DNA of 64,000 bases, from NCBI RefSeq assembly GCF_001644015.1, contig NZ_LUUI01000105.1, positions 1 to 64,000 of the forward strand. The letters run 5' to 3'. Position 1 is the stretch's first letter; every line of letters starts with the position of its first letter. The position numbers were made by a program, and so were the translations under genes. The stretch is from Methylomonas lenta. Its GTDB lineage: Bacteria > Pseudomonadota > Gammaproteobacteria > Methylococcales > Methylomonadaceae. Below, piece by piece: positions 17,242 through 27,343 of this stretch. Below the pieces are notes generated by a model. It did not search any database, was not told the DNA's origin, and saw only the letters and a program-made list of their open reading frames with translations.

Positions 17242-19044
17242 CTAGGCTTTTAAATTGGCTATTTTATCCAGTAGTTGTTTGTATTCGCTGGATTGCCATA
17301 CCGCATAATTCATGTTTTTAAATAAACCGGTCAGACGGGTAAAGTAATCCCTTATCTGGCTCTGATCGCTGAAATGGTATTCAGTAGACAGGAGTTTCAT
17401 GATTAACAAAAAGGTTGCTTTTTGCCGTTCCAATGGCACGGTCACATCAACACTATCAAATGCATCCTGTTGCAAATACACCATATCTACAAACAGCGAT
17501 TGATGATAAGTGATGTAATCTTCCAGGGTTACCCCTTCTTCACCGGCTACCTGTATCATTTCGTAAACGCTGTTGCCGTGTGCCAGCAACTCCAAAACCT
17601 CCCGCACTTGTTCGGTCCAATTGGGTGCTAGTTCACGTTGATACCAGGGGTTGAGTTGATCCAGGTAACGCGACCAGGATAATAACGGATCTACCGCTGG
17701 GTAAAAGCGCTTATAGGCGCGATCTGCACTTAAACCTAAAAAGGCTTTAACCGTGCTGAGAGTGGATTGGGTGACGGGTTCTTCAAAATTGCCGCCAGCA
17801 GGGGAGACGGTACCTATCATGGTCAAGCTGCCGTTGTTGCCTTGCAAATCACTAATAACCCCTGCGCGCTCATAAATATTTTTAATCGAGGAATCCAGAT
17901 AAGCCGGGAAGGCTTCTTCGCCCGGAATTTCCTCCAGACGACCGGAGGTTTCCCGCATGGCTTGTGCCCAGCGTGAAGTCGAATCCGCCAGCAACAGTAC
18001 ATTCAAACCCATTTGCCGATAATACTCGCCCAGAGTAATGCCGGTATAAATCGAAGCCTCGCGAGCGGCGACCGGCATGGATGACGTGTTACAAATGATG
18101 ATGGTTCTATCCATCAACGAGCCGCCGGTTCTGGGGTCGGTCATCAATGGAAATTCGCTGATGGTTTCCACCACCTCGCCAGCCCGTTCGCCGCAAGCGA
18201 CTACGATGACAACGTCGACTTCCGAGTTACGCGCTATCAAACTTTGCAACACCGTTTTACCGGCACCAAACGGGCCTGGAATGCAGCCGGTGCCTCCAAG
18301 GGCAATCGGAAAAAAGGTATCGACCAGCCGTAAGTGTGTGATTAACGGTTCGCTGGGGTATTGGCGTTGTGACAAGTTATTACGCAATAGCTGTTGCGGC
18401 AGTGGTTTACGCACCGGCCAGCGCTGTTTCAAAGTGATGGTCTGTTCTTTGCCATTCGTTAGACGGATTTTAGCGATGGCTTCATCAACCGTCACATTGC
18501 CTGCCTGTATCCAGGTGACTTCAACCTCGCCCTTGATATCAAATGGCACCATGATTTTGTGTTTAAAGCGACGTTCTTGTACGCTACCCAAAGACATGCC
18601 GGCAAATAATTTTGCGCCCAGCTGTACACAAGGGTTAAACGCCCACTTGCAGTTTCTATCCAGTGGTGGAAAATCCACGCCGCGCGGCAGAAAAAAGCCG
18701 AATTCGGTCGCCAACAAATCCAATGGATTTTGCAAACCATCATAGACCTGGCCCAATAAACCCGGCCCCAGTTCAACAGATAACATTTCGTCGCTTTGTA
18801 TTACCAGATCACCGACGCCTACACCTTGTGTACTTTCGTATACTTGAGCATCAGCTCGATTACCGTAGATACGTAGTACTTCAGCTTTAAGCCGCTCTTG
18901 GTGTTTGGCTTCGCTGCGACTGGGCAGAATGTAGATCACTTCGTTTTTGGTCAGAGGCGTATCAGCCAGAGATTCTATGGAAACGATGTCATCCTGTACC
19001 GCAATGATGCGCGCGGTGGCGGTTGTTAAAAGTTGTTCGTTCAT
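17242..19044 (-). CDS. atpA: V/A-type ATPase catalytic subunit A
   Basis: The 600-residue protein contains Walker A GPFGAGKT (257-264) and the long A-type non-homologous insertion before it, plus CGERAGEV and the ADSTSRWAQAMRETSGRLEEIPGEE catalytic segment. It is the nucleotide-hydrolysing subunit of the V1/A1 head. It is the last gene of the operon, overlapping the DUF2764 gene by 4 nt (ATGA). In related bacterial operons A is directly followed by B; here B is at the other end, more than 4 kb away. Symbol ntpA is equivalent. Confidence 0.95.
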   Translation of the reverse strand: MNEQLLTTATARIIAVQDDIVSIESLADTPLTKNEVIYILPSRSEAKHQERLKAEVLRIYGNRADAQVYESTQGVGVGDLVIQSDEMLSVELGPGLLGQVYDGLQNPLDLLATEFGFFLPRGVDFPPLDRNCKWAFNPCVQLGAKLFAGMSLGSVQERRFKHKIMVPFDIKGEVEVTWIQAGNVTVDEAIAKIRLTNGKEQTITLKQRWPVRKPLPQQLLRNNLSQRQYPSEPLITHLRLVDTFFPIALGGTGCIPGPFGAGKTVLQSLIARNSEVDVVIVVACGERAGEVVETISEFPLMTDPRTGGSLMDRTIIICNTSSMPVAAREASIYTGITLGEYYRQMGLNVLLLADSTSRWAQAMRETSGRLEEIPGEEAFPAYLDSSIKNIYERAGVISDLQGNNGSLTMIGTVSPAGGNFEEPVTQSTLSTVKAFLGLSADRAYKRFYPAVDPLLSWSRYLDQLNPWYQRELAPNWTEQVREVLELLAHGNSVYEMIQVAGEEGVTLEDYITYHQSLFVDMVYLQQDAFDSVDVTVPLERQKATFLLIMKLLSTEYHFSDQSQIRDYFTRLTGLFKNMNYAVWQSSEYKQLLDKIANLKA

Positions 19045-19736
19045 GGTTTTCCTTCAAACTCTAGCGATACATCGGCCATTCCGGCGCTGATTAATTCATT
19101 AAAGCGTAACAAAGCTCTATCTTTATCATAACTAACCCAGCGATTAATTAAATCCCAGCGTAAGACGTACAGGGCTACAGCCGGAAAATCAAAATAATGA
19201 CCGAGACTCAGGCGGGCGTAATGTTTCCAGTTGAGTTCCAGCATCAGCTTATCTAAGGTTTGAGGCTTGTTTTCTGTGATTAGCTGATTGGCTTGTTTAA
19301 GCCAGGGCAGGGTATTACCCAGGCCAAAGTCCGGTTTTTGCCAGTTTCGCCGGATAAATTGCAGATGGTCGCCAAAGCCATAAAAAATATCACTGGGCGT
19401 GATGTTTTCGCCGGCATGTCGACGTCTGAGAGCCGTTAACAAAGTCCTTAATTCCAGTCGCCAACTGACGATATCGCGTAAAAAACTACTGCGAATCAAG
19501 TTCAGTTCGCTTTGACCTCTATTAATGATGGTCGCATCGTCCCATTCATGCATCTTCGACCAATGCAACAAGCCTTCAATCCGATCTAAATCGGCGGTGT
19601 CTTCAGCATCCAGTATAGCCAAACGTTTGTCCAATTGAATTCTGGAAATAACCGGTAACTTAGAAGTAAACAATTCGGCCGGTTGCACCGGCAAACTACT
19701 GAGTAGCAGCGTGTATTTAAACCGCTGATTGATCAC
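19041..19736 (-). CDS. V-type ATPase accessory subunit, DUF2764 (C-like)
   Basis: The 231-residue all-helical protein sits between subunits E and A, where spirochaete, chlamydial and Bacteroidetes operons carry a DUF2764 gene. Features include YTLLLSSLP at the N-terminus and LELRTLLTALRRRHAG. By position it is thought to replace the central-stalk subunit C (d). It starts at a GTG overlapping the subunit E stop (GTGA) and overlaps the A start by 4 nt. Confidence 0.72.
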   Translation of the reverse strand: MINQRFKYTLLLSSLPVQPAELFTSKLPVISRIQLDKRLAILDAEDTADLDRIEGLLHWSKMHEWDDATIINRGQSELNLIRSSFLRDIVSWRLELRTLLTALRRRHAGENITPSDIFYGFGDHLQFIRRNWQKPDFGLGNTLPWLKQANQLITENKPQTLDKLMLELNWKHYARLSLGHYFDFPAVALYVLRWDLINRWVSYDKDRALLRFNELISAGMADVSLEFEGKP

Positions 19737-20422
19737 TTGACGATGCCCTGCAACAAAGCGCGAAAACGCGGTTGTAAGTGCTTTAATAGTAAGATAGCTA
19801 CGGCTTTATCAGTAAATTCTATCATCATGGCGTTATCTTCCAGACGGATCATCAGGCCGGCTTTGATGTCGTCGCATACCTCAAACTTTACCCCTTTACG
19901 CAGTAAATCGCCGGCTATTGCTGCTGATACCTGCGACAGTACACCTTGTTTGAGTTCTTCCGGATTTTTGCGTAATTCTTCGACACCAATAATGCTTTCC
20001 GGCAATAACAAAGTGATGTTGGCTTGCTCATCCAGTCCGGTTTTAGCGCGCACTTGACCTGCCAACGCCAAAATCAACTGCTCCATAAAGGCTTGATCGG
20101 CCATTTGTTCACCGACTACGCGCTGAACTTCCTGGCTAAAGCTCCCCAGCAAAGTATCTCTGAGCCGCAGCAAGGCATCTCTGGCAGCCAGATTAAGGGC
20201 GTCGGTACCTGCATTTTTGATGGCATCGGCTTCAGTCTGAGCTTTATTCAGGATATTTTTGGCTTCCTGTTCGGCTTCATCAATCAGCCAGGCGACCCGC
20301 TTTTGCGCGTCAGTGACGATGTCTTCCGCTTTAGCCTGGCCTGCATTGACAGCTTGTTCCCGTAACCGCTCGATGAGCTGCTCAACACCCGAGGATGCGA
20401 AATCTACTTTTTCCTCTTTCAT
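19733..20422 (-). CDS. atpE: V/A-type ATPase subunit E
   Basis: The 229-residue protein has a long N-terminal coiled coil rich in Ala, Glu and Lys (about 10-110; AEDIVTDAQKRVAWLIDEAEQEAKNILNKAQ) and a globular C-terminal half (ending FRALLQGIVK). It forms part of the peripheral stator stalk. It starts 10 nt after the K gene and overlaps DUF2764 by 4 nt. Confidence 0.85.
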   Translation of the reverse strand: MKEEKVDFASSGVEQLIERLREQAVNAGQAKAEDIVTDAQKRVAWLIDEAEQEAKNILNKAQTEADAIKNAGTDALNLAARDALLRLRDTLLGSFSQEVQRVVGEQMADQAFMEQLILALAGQVRAKTGLDEQANITLLLPESIIGVEELRKNPEELKQGVLSQVSAAIAGDLLRKGVKFEVCDDIKAGLMIRLEDNAMMIEFTDKAVAILLLKHLQPRFRALLQGIVK

Positions 20423-20432
20423 GGTTCAACCC

Positions 20433-20882
20433 TTAGAGTTTAGGAATGCCGCCGCTAATGACCAGCGCGAAAATAAAGGTAAATACAGCAAAGCCTTCCA
20501 CAATGGCAGCCGGCACAATAGACAAGCCAAAGATTTCCGGCTTGGCTTTAGAGGCGTGAATGGCAGCTGCACAGCATTGGCCCTGGTAAACACCGCTAAA
20601 CATTAACGCCAACCCGGCCAAAACACCCACTGCAAATAGCCCGGCAGCATTGTCGATATTCACCGGCCGATTGAGGGTAAACATCACCACGATGCCGAAA
20701 ATAACTTGAGAAGAAGGCATGGCCGATACGCCGATATAACGACCATGGCCCGTTTCGGTATCCAACATGGCACCAATCGCTGCTTGCCCCGCCACAGAAC
20801 AGCCCATGATACTACCCACAGCACCCAGCGCCATTGGCGCATACAAACCTATCCAGCCTAATACAACCAGTAATTCATTCAT
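20433..20882 (-). CDS. atpK: V/A-type ATPase proteolipid subunit K
   Basis: The 149-residue protein has four transmembrane helices in two hairpins, the duplicated V-type rotor form. The ion-binding carboxylate is Glu-129 in helix 4 (AAIVEGFAVF). Helix 2 has Ser-58/Gln-59 in MPSSQVIFG and helix 3 has Gln-100 in GVYQGQ. These align by spacing with Thr-64, Gln-65, Gln-110 and Glu-139, the sodium ligands of the Enterococcus hirae NtpK ring. A GGAG ribosome site precedes the ATG, which overlaps the stop of subunit I by 1 nt. Confidence 0.93.
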   Translation of the reverse strand: MNELLVVLGWIGLYAPMALGAVGSIMGCSVAGQAAIGAMLDTETGHGRYIGVSAMPSSQVIFGIVVMFTLNRPVNIDNAAGLFAVGVLAGLALMFSGVYQGQCCAAAIHASKAKPEIFGLSIVPAAIVEGFAVFTFIFALVISGGIPKL

Positions 20883-22687
20883 TAACGGACTCCTTTTTTG
20901 GAAAATGCTTTAAACGGGTAACCTTCATCTGAAACGCTCCAATTATAAAATTCAATAAAATTTAAACGTAGGCCATGCACCAGACCACTCAAAATACACA
21001 GCATTAAATTAAGCGTATGACCTAATAATAAAATCAAAATACTAAACAACAAACCAGGGCCAGGCAGATTATGTAATACCTGTTCCGCCAGTTGATTGAA
21101 GGTCAAAGCAAGCGATGCGCTGGCCAAGCCTAGCGCAAACAGACGCATGTAACTTAAAACATCGCCGAATAGTTGCGTAATACCAATCAGGCTTTTAAAG
21201 CCATCCAGTAAGCGCCAGAACCAGTCACTCCAGCGACGAATACGTCGACGACTAGAGAATAAAATTAATAGCACAGCACCTAAAATTAACAGCCATTTTC
21301 CAAAGCTTAATAACATTATGGAGTGGTCACTTTGTGACAACCAAAGGCAAAAGCCGCCGGAGACCATGCCAATCCAGCCAATAGGTGCCAAGGCCTGGCT
21401 GCTGCGTCGTAATTGCCAGGCTTTGATAAGGTTTGCCATGGCAATGTGAACTACCCCAATAGCAATAGTCAATTGCATCATGCCGTCAAAGTCATTTAGA
21501 TCGAACAGCTTTAGTGTTCTGAATGGACTTTCCGCTTCAGGGCCATAACCAAAATAACTGCCGCACAGCACACCCCATATCAGCGACATGCTGATGGTGC
21601 TGGCTGCCAACATACGAATACGTCGGCCTTGGATGCTACTGCTTAAAGCCCGCCATTTCCAGGCTAAAAACACAGCAAAAACGGCTGCATATCCGGCATC
21701 CGACAAGATAATTGCGAAGAACAGCGAGAAGGAAAAAAACACCATTAGTGAAGGGTCCCAGCCCTGATAACCGGGGGTTTGGTAGAAACCGACCAAATCT
21801 TCTCCGCCAGCAAAGGGGGCAGGATTTTCTAATAGTGTTGGTGGATTGTCGTCGACTGCCGGGTCTTCAATCAATAATGCCAAACCTTGTTCGTCGGCAA
21901 AATGCCGATATTGTTCGACTTTCTTTTCCGGCAACCAAGCCTGTAAAGCAAATACCCCCGCTTCATCGTGGGTGATGGTTTGGGCTTGTTTTAGATCGTC
22001 ACTATTTTGGGTTTCTTGGAATCGCAACGTCATCAGGGTAATCCAGCGCGTATAGGATTCATGCTGAGCCTGCAAGTCCTCTATGGCCATTTCCAATTCG
22101 CTGGATTGGGCTTGCAATTCCGATAAAGGTAAAGAGCCTGTATGCGTGCGAGGAACCGGCAGCGCATTTTCTGCGGGCTCGGTTTCCGCAATCACAACCA
22201 CATAACTAAACAGATTATTCTGATAGACAGTTTGCCAGACAAAGTCACAGTCGCAGTCCTTAAGTTTATTCATCATGCGCTTGGGTATGATGTAAAACCA
22301 CAGCGATTGTGATAATAGCAGACCGGTTTCGGGCAAATTGAAGTCGCCCCAGGGTTCTAATTCTTTAATACGTTTTTGTAAGCTGTCATAGCGATCATGC
22401 AGTTCACGGGTTTTATTTTTTAGCTTTAAAACCTGCTCAACGATATGAGTAATATTGAAATTTTTGTCGGTTTTAACTTGATGCCGCTTGCGGGGGCAAC
22501 GGTTGAGATATCGCAATGCCTCAATCACATGTTCAGCTTGCTGCATGTCGCCACTTTCTTGCGTCAGTGCAAGCGATGTCAACGGGATCAAATGCAATTC
22601 ACCCAGAGCATGCAATTGTTCCAGGATGCTTTTTTTGTCTGCCAATAGCCCACAAAAAGTTATTTTTTTCAGTCTGACGATAGCCAT
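20882..22687 (-). CDS. atpI: V/A-type ATPase membrane subunit I (a-like)
   Basis: The 601-residue protein has a cytoplasmic N-terminal half with coiled coil (ELQAQSSELEMAIEDLQAQHESY). A C-terminal membrane half of about seven helices begins near residue 320 (SLMVFFSFSLFFAIILSDAGYA). The segment FGDVLSYMRLFALGLASASLALTFN carries the essential Arg of helix 7. This is the stator channel subunit that passes ions to the K ring. A GGAGG site precedes the ATG, which directly follows the D stop. Confidence 0.93.
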   Translation of the reverse strand: MAIVRLKKITFCGLLADKKSILEQLHALGELHLIPLTSLALTQESGDMQQAEHVIEALRYLNRCPRKRHQVKTDKNFNITHIVEQVLKLKNKTRELHDRYDSLQKRIKELEPWGDFNLPETGLLLSQSLWFYIIPKRMMNKLKDCDCDFVWQTVYQNNLFSYVVVIAETEPAENALPVPRTHTGSLPLSELQAQSSELEMAIEDLQAQHESYTRWITLMTLRFQETQNSDDLKQAQTITHDEAGVFALQAWLPEKKVEQYRHFADEQGLALLIEDPAVDDNPPTLLENPAPFAGGEDLVGFYQTPGYQGWDPSLMVFFSFSLFFAIILSDAGYAAVFAVFLAWKWRALSSSIQGRRIRMLAASTISMSLIWGVLCGSYFGYGPEAESPFRTLKLFDLNDFDGMMQLTIAIGVVHIAMANLIKAWQLRRSSQALAPIGWIGMVSGGFCLWLSQSDHSIMLLSFGKWLLILGAVLLILFSSRRRIRRWSDWFWRLLDGFKSLIGITQLFGDVLSYMRLFALGLASASLALTFNQLAEQVLHNLPGPGLLFSILILLLGHTLNLMLCILSGLVHGLRLNFIEFYNWSVSDEGYPFKAFSKKGVR

Positions 22688-23290
22688 TTAATCCTCCGTT
22701 TTGACGCGGAGCTGTTTAGTCATTTTGGCGCGCACCACGCCGGCTCGCTCTGCATCGGACAGAAAAATTCGAATTTTCCGAATATTTTGCTGTGTTTTAG
22801 GAATCAGAACTTTATCGAACAAATTGACTTTTTGGGTAACCTTTCTGACAGCCAAATTCAACAACTGTAAGCGCTGTTCTTCCACACGATGCTGACATTG
22901 CAATTCCAGCATGATGCGTAATTGCACCACTACGCCATCAATCCAGTGCGGCGTTAAGTAGGGTGAATAGGCTTTGCAGTGGAGCTCGACATTTTTTAAT
23001 ACGGGTAGATTTATGCCGACGATATTTTCCTTATCCAGCTCTACCCCTTTCACACTCACCAAATTACTGAGATTAATATCTCGATGAGACATCATCGGTA
23101 AATTCTCAGTCACTGCATGCTGACACTCGGCAATCCGTTGCTTGGTTTTTTCAATCTGGTTCCAGCCTTTAGCACGCTCGACCACCAATTTTTGCCGCTT
23201 CAGTTCCAATGAAGGCAAAAAATGCTGGTAACGTTTTAGCTTGCCAGTTTCTTTATGTAATGCAGCTTTGTTAAGCGATAGCCTGGCCAT
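22688..23290 (-). CDS. atpD: V/A-type ATPase central-stalk subunit D
   Basis: The 200-residue protein is two long antiparallel helices (N-terminal LNKAALHKETGKLKRYQHFLPSLELKRQKL, C-terminal VTQKVNLFDKVLIPKTQQNIRKIRIFLSDAER). This is the rotor shaft turning inside the A3B3 head. It overlaps the B gene by 20 nt. Confidence 0.92.
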   Translation of the reverse strand: MARLSLNKAALHKETGKLKRYQHFLPSLELKRQKLVVERAKGWNQIEKTKQRIAECQHAVTENLPMMSHRDINLSNLVSVKGVELDKENIVGINLPVLKNVELHCKAYSPYLTPHWIDGVVVQLRIMLELQCQHRVEEQRLQLLNLAVRKVTQKVNLFDKVLIPKTQQNIRKIRIFLSDAERAGVVRAKMTKQLRVKTED

Positions 23291-24632
23291 GATCTACCTT
23301 GGGAAAGTATTTATCGATCAGATTTTGCTTCATTAACAATTCGCTTTCGGAAAAACATTCTGCCAAGGTTTGCCAGCTCAAATCCAGCGCTTGTTCCAGT
23401 GAGATGGATACATTAATGTCCATAAAACGCTTGCGAAATAATTTGCCGAACTTCAGTAGTTTTTGGTCATAATCAGATAGATCAAACGCCATAGCCTGTT
23501 TTTGCTCGGCATCATTAGCAGCGGCGAAAAAACGAATCATGGTGTTCATGATTTGAGAATGATCTTCACGGGTCACTTTACCTATCACATGCTGCTTTAA
23601 TCGAGATAAAGAGCCAAAAGGATCCAGCATGCCGTCATGCAAATAAAACTGGCCCTCTGTAATGTAGCCGGTGTTGTCCGGTACCGGATGAGTAATGTCG
23701 TTGCCGGGCATGGTGGTGACCGTCAAGATAGTTACTGAGCCTGCGCCCTTGTAGTCGCAGGCTTTTTCGTAACGTTTGGCTAATTGGGAATATAAATCTC
23801 CCATATAGCCGCGATTGGAGGGTACGTGCTCCATCGAAATGCCGACTTCTTTCATGGCATCTGCATAAGCTGTCATGTCTGTCATCAAAACCAAAACCCG
23901 TTTGCCTTCTTCTACTGCAAAACGCTCGGCAACGGCCAGCGCCATATCGGGGACCAAAAGTCGTTCCACAATGGGGTCGGAAGCCAGGTTGCAATACATC
24001 ACGGTTCTGGCGAAAACGCCGGCCAATTCGAACTGCGAGCGAAAATAATGAAAGTCGTCAAAGATTAAGCCTAAGCCACCAAACACTACAATATCGGCAT
24101 CGGCCTGTATGCCCACTCGTGCCAAAAAGGCGTTAAATGGCTCGCCGGCAATAGAGAAAATCGGGATTTTCTGACTTTCCACCAGACAATTGAATAAATC
24201 AATCATTGGTACATCGGTGCGGATCATTTTAGAGGCTAGCACCCGTTTCATCGGGTTAACGGAGGCGCCGGTGATAGTGACTTTAGGATCAGGTTCTAAA
24301 TCAGAACCACCATCCATAGGTTCGCCGATCCCGTTAAAAATACGTCCGAGGATATTGTTGGAATAGGTTACTTGTAGGGCATGGCCCAAAAACCGCACCG
24401 AAGCGGCAGTGGAAATGCCGCGGGTGCCGGAAAAAACTTGCAACGACACCTTGCTGCCGTCGATTTTTATCACTTGAGCCAATGACTCACTGCCATTGGG
24501 ATCTTCGACTTGCGCCAAGTCGCCAAAACGCGTGGTGATGTCCTGATGAATGGACGCAGTGCCAACATTTACCGTGATGATATTACCGACTATAGACAAA
24601 ATTTTGCCATGTCTAACCATGTGTTCGATCAT
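23271..24632 (-). CDS. atpB: V/A-type ATPase regulatory subunit B
   Basis: The 453-residue protein belongs to the non-catalytic beta-like family. In place of an intact Walker A it has SIAGEPFNAFLARVG, and it retains LVLMTDMTAYADAMKEVGISMEHVPSNRGYMGDLYSQLAKRYEKA. It alternates with A in the hexameric head. It is the first gene of the operon, so the promoter should lie in 24633-24700. Met-5 (MVRHGKIL) is an alternative start. Confidence 0.94.
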   Translation of the reverse strand: MIEHMVRHGKILSIVGNIITVNVGTASIHQDITTRFGDLAQVEDPNGSESLAQVIKIDGSKVSLQVFSGTRGISTAASVRFLGHALQVTYSNNILGRIFNGIGEPMDGGSDLEPDPKVTITGASVNPMKRVLASKMIRTDVPMIDLFNCLVESQKIPIFSIAGEPFNAFLARVGIQADADIVVFGGLGLIFDDFHYFRSQFELAGVFARTVMYCNLASDPIVERLLVPDMALAVAERFAVEEGKRVLVLMTDMTAYADAMKEVGISMEHVPSNRGYMGDLYSQLAKRYEKACDYKGAGSVTILTVTTMPGNDITHPVPDNTGYITEGQFYLHDGMLDPFGSLSRLKQHVIGKVTREDHSQIMNTMIRFFAAANDAEQKQAMAFDLSDYDQKLLKFGKLFRKRFMDINVSISLEQALDLSWQTLAECFSESELLMKQNLIDKYFPKVDHGQAIA

Positions 24633-24707
24633 GCTGCACTCCGTTGAACCTCTAAGTTTATTAGAGCATTCTAACTTGTCACTGATAAAAGAAAAATTAA
24701 AGCCACC

Positions 24708-25802
24708 TCACGATTGATCTACACGCTGAGCCAAAGCCGATACTTTTGCCAATGTTTGAGTAAATACCTCGGCATCGTCCGTTCTCAGGGTGGCGTGGGC
24801 AACTTTGCGACCTTTGCGTGGTGCTTTGTCATATAAATGACAATGCACATGGCTTAAGTTTAGCAGTTCTTGCGTTTGGGGTAGTCCGCCGATGAAATTA
24901 ATCATGGCTGCAAAGCCGCGCGTTTGTGTGGAACCCAACGGCAAATCTAAAATAGCCCGTAAATGATTTTCGAATTGACTGGTTTCAGAGCCTTCGATAG
25001 TCCAGTGTCCGGAATTGTGTACGCGAGGAGCAAATTCATTGGCGAGTAACTGTCCATCCACATCAAACAGTTCCAGCGCTATGACGCCGACATAGTCCAG
25101 TTTTTCCAGCAAACGACGAACATAATCTTCCGCCATAGCTTGTTCAGCATCGTTGGTGCAGGCTGTAGCCAGCCTTAAAATACCGCCACTATGCTGGTTT
25201 TCAGACAAAGGATAAAACACAATATCGCCAGATGGTCGGCGGGCAGCGATGATGGAGACCTCACGTTGAAACGACACAAAACCTTCCACGATAGACGGTG
25301 CACCTTGCATGGCCTGCCAGGCCGCAGCCAAATCATCAGTCGATTTTAAAACCATTTGCCCCTTGCCATCGTAACCCATACGCCGACTTTTTAAGATCGC
25401 TGGAAAGCCGATGTTCGGCATAGCGTCTTGTAAATCATGCAGATTATCCACTGCCGCATACGGTGCAGTGCCTATACCCAAATCGTTGAAAAAGTTTTTT
25501 TCCACTAAACGGTCCTGCGCGACGGCTAATGCATTGGCCGGCGGGTAAACCGTGGTATGACTGGATAAAAACTCGGCTACATGCGCCGGCACGTTTTCAA
25601 ATTCATAGGTCACCACATCGGCTTTTTCAGCCAATTGGGCCAGCAAATCAGGGTCATCGTAAGCACCATGCAAATGTTCGCTTAAACCACCAGCACCGGC
25701 ATGTTCATCAGGGTCTAATACGACAAACTGTAATCCCAACGGGTAACCCGCCAAAGCAATCATTCTGGCGAGTTGGCCGCCACCCAAAATACCGACTTTC
25801 AT
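24708..25802 (-). CDS. purK: 5-(carboxyamino)imidazole ribonucleotide synthase
   Basis: The 364-residue ATP-grasp enzyme makes N5-CAIR from AIR, ATP and bicarbonate in purine synthesis. It shows the N-terminal [20 protein letters not shown], the ATP-grasp core ([34 protein letters not shown]) and the C-terminal [28 protein letters not shown]. It overlaps purE by 4 nt and is the second gene of purEK. Confidence 0.95.
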   Translation of the reverse strand: MKVGILGGGQLARMIALAGYPLGLQFVVLDPDEHAGAGGLSEHLHGAYDDPDLLAQLAEKADVVTYEFENVPAHVAEFLSSHTTVYPPANALAVAQDRLVEKNFFNDLGIGTAPYAAVDNLHDLQDAMPNIGFPAILKSRRMGYDGKGQMVLKSTDDLAAAWQAMQGAPSIVEGFVSFQREVSIIAARRPSGDIVFYPLSENQHSGGILRLATACTNDAEQAMAEDYVRRLLEKLDYVGVIALELFDVDGQLLANEFAPRVHNSGHWTIEGSETSQFENHLRAILDLPLGSTQTRGFAAMINFIGGLPQTQELLNLSHVHCHLYDKAPRKGRKVAHATLRTDDAEVFTQTLAKVSALAQRVDQS

Positions 25803-26296
25803 GATTGCACCTGACGAGGATCGGAGTTGGCATTAACATTATCGGTTTGTTGCTGCCGATAAGCGTCCAGGGCAGGGCGGTATTGTGGGTGTTTGTTGCT
25901 GACGATGGCAGCCGCCAGTAAAGCCGCGTTAATCGCACCCGCTTTGCCGATTGCCAGCGTACCAACCGGAATTCCGGCGGGCATTTGCACGATGGACAAC
26001 AAAGAATCCATGCCATTTAAAGTTTTGGATTGTACGGGGACACCCAATACTGGAATGGCGGTTTTCGCCGCAGTCATGCCAGGCAAATGCGCAGCACCGC
26101 CAGCACCGGCAATAATGACTTCCAGACCTTTGCTTTCTGCGGTTTCGGCATAGTGAAACAGCTTATCGGGGGTTCGGTGCGCCGATACCACTTCCACATC
26201 GTGCGGAATATCAAGCTGTTTTAACGTTTGCGCAGCATGTTGCATGGTTTCCCAGTCGGACGTAGAACCCATGATGATGCCTATCAGTGCATTCAT
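25799..26296 (-). CDS. purE: 5-(carboxyamino)imidazole ribonucleotide mutase
   Basis: The 165-residue class I PurE converts N5-CAIR to CAIR. It has the [17 protein letters not shown]-terminus, [11 protein letters not shown], the [15 protein letters not shown] loop and [32 protein letters not shown]. It is first in the purEK operon and overlaps purK by 4 nt. Confidence 0.96.
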   Translation of the reverse strand: MNALIGIIMGSTSDWETMQHAAQTLKQLDIPHDVEVVSAHRTPDKLFHYAETAESKGLEVIIAGAGGAAHLPGMTAAKTAIPVLGVPVQSKTLNGMDSLLSIVQMPAGIPVGTLAIGKAGAINAALLAAAIVSNKHPQYRPALDAYRQQQTDNVNANSDPRQVQS

Positions 26297-27343
26297 GCAA
26301 AATCTCCGGTTTTACCCATTAATTAAAAAAGGCGTGGATTATCGCATAAAGGGAATTTTTTCTGGGCATGCAAGATGTCATCTATTTAAATTCTGAACTA
26401 TTTTGCAACCTATGCCCACCCTTTGCAGACAAGATAAGCCTTGTGTCGGACTGCGCGACGAATCCGGCTGGGTGCGCTCTAACCGGTCGTCATGTTACGC
26501 CTCAGCGTATTCATCGGCATCAGCCAGCAGACGACAATACACACCAAGCAATATATCCATTTGCAGCCGGCCACAACCAAATTATTGGTTAATTAAACCT
26601 GGTTTAGGATTTAGTTTGGCATAACTTCACGAATTGGAACCGACATGCAAAACATCGTCGTTCCGGAGAACGACCGAAAAAATTCGTAGTCAATACCGTT
26701 GCATGCTGATACACAAAACGACAGATGACTGAATGATTCGGCATGATACCGCCACTCAGTCATCAGAAGTCCAGATTGCCTCGGGCCAATCTTTCCATAT
26801 CCTATAAACTGCTCAGACCCTGCAGAATATGGGTTCGGCGATAGTATTGAGTGCGCCCTCCGTCACGATTTCATCGAATAGAGAATATTGTCGGTTGCTA
26901 CAGAATGTTGTGCCGGGTCTTGTGGTCAATTTGGCAGGCACAAATTCTTTGCTACGCATTGCGGCGTATATTTTATTGCATCCAGAGGTGGGAATGCATT
27001 TATGACCGCCTCTCCCGCAGGGGAAAGATATATTTAGACACACTGAATAGTTACCCAGTGTATTGTTTTTTATCTGGTGCGGCCAAATAACTTAAAAAAA
27101 TCAACAGTTTAATATATGCCTTACGCAAGGTGACGTATTTTTAAAAGCAATATAAGAATATAGGACTATGCTGTAATTTTATATCCGATGGATAAGTATT
27201 TATACGTATATTATTTAAGATCATTTTGCGCTCTAATTAAAAAGCCAAATGACTGGACATTGATGGCGAAAATTAGTATTCAACAATATTGACTATAAAA
27301 AATAAAAGGATTATTTGTTTTTTATTCTACAGGGGTTAATAAC
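26297..27343. other. Gene-poor 1-kb region between purE and the SmbP-like gene
   Basis: Short open frames exist on both strands (for example 26368-26592 and 26403-26624 plus, 26813-27043 minus). None has a convincing ribosome site, family motif or codon pattern. A plus-strand stretch from about 26810 to 27003 reads without a stop and ends in a Leu-rich segment (SLLRIAAYILLHPE); it might be a decayed gene piece but I cannot identify it. The last 200 nt are very AT-rich and probably hold the promoter of the gene at 27344. Confidence 0.45.

Noticed and set aside
18077-18745. Plus-strand frame of 222 codons opposite ATPase subunit A
   Set aside because: It is entirely antisense to a highly conserved gene; its length reflects codon bias, and it shows no motif.
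23271-24632. Subunit B as an F-type ATP synthase beta subunit
   Set aside because: The P-loop is not intact, and neighbours D, I, K and E belong to the V/A type.
26368-27090. Short frames in the purE-SmbP interval
   Set aside because: They overlap each other, lack ribosome sites and have no recognisable sequence features. I keep only the note that a decayed gene is possible.
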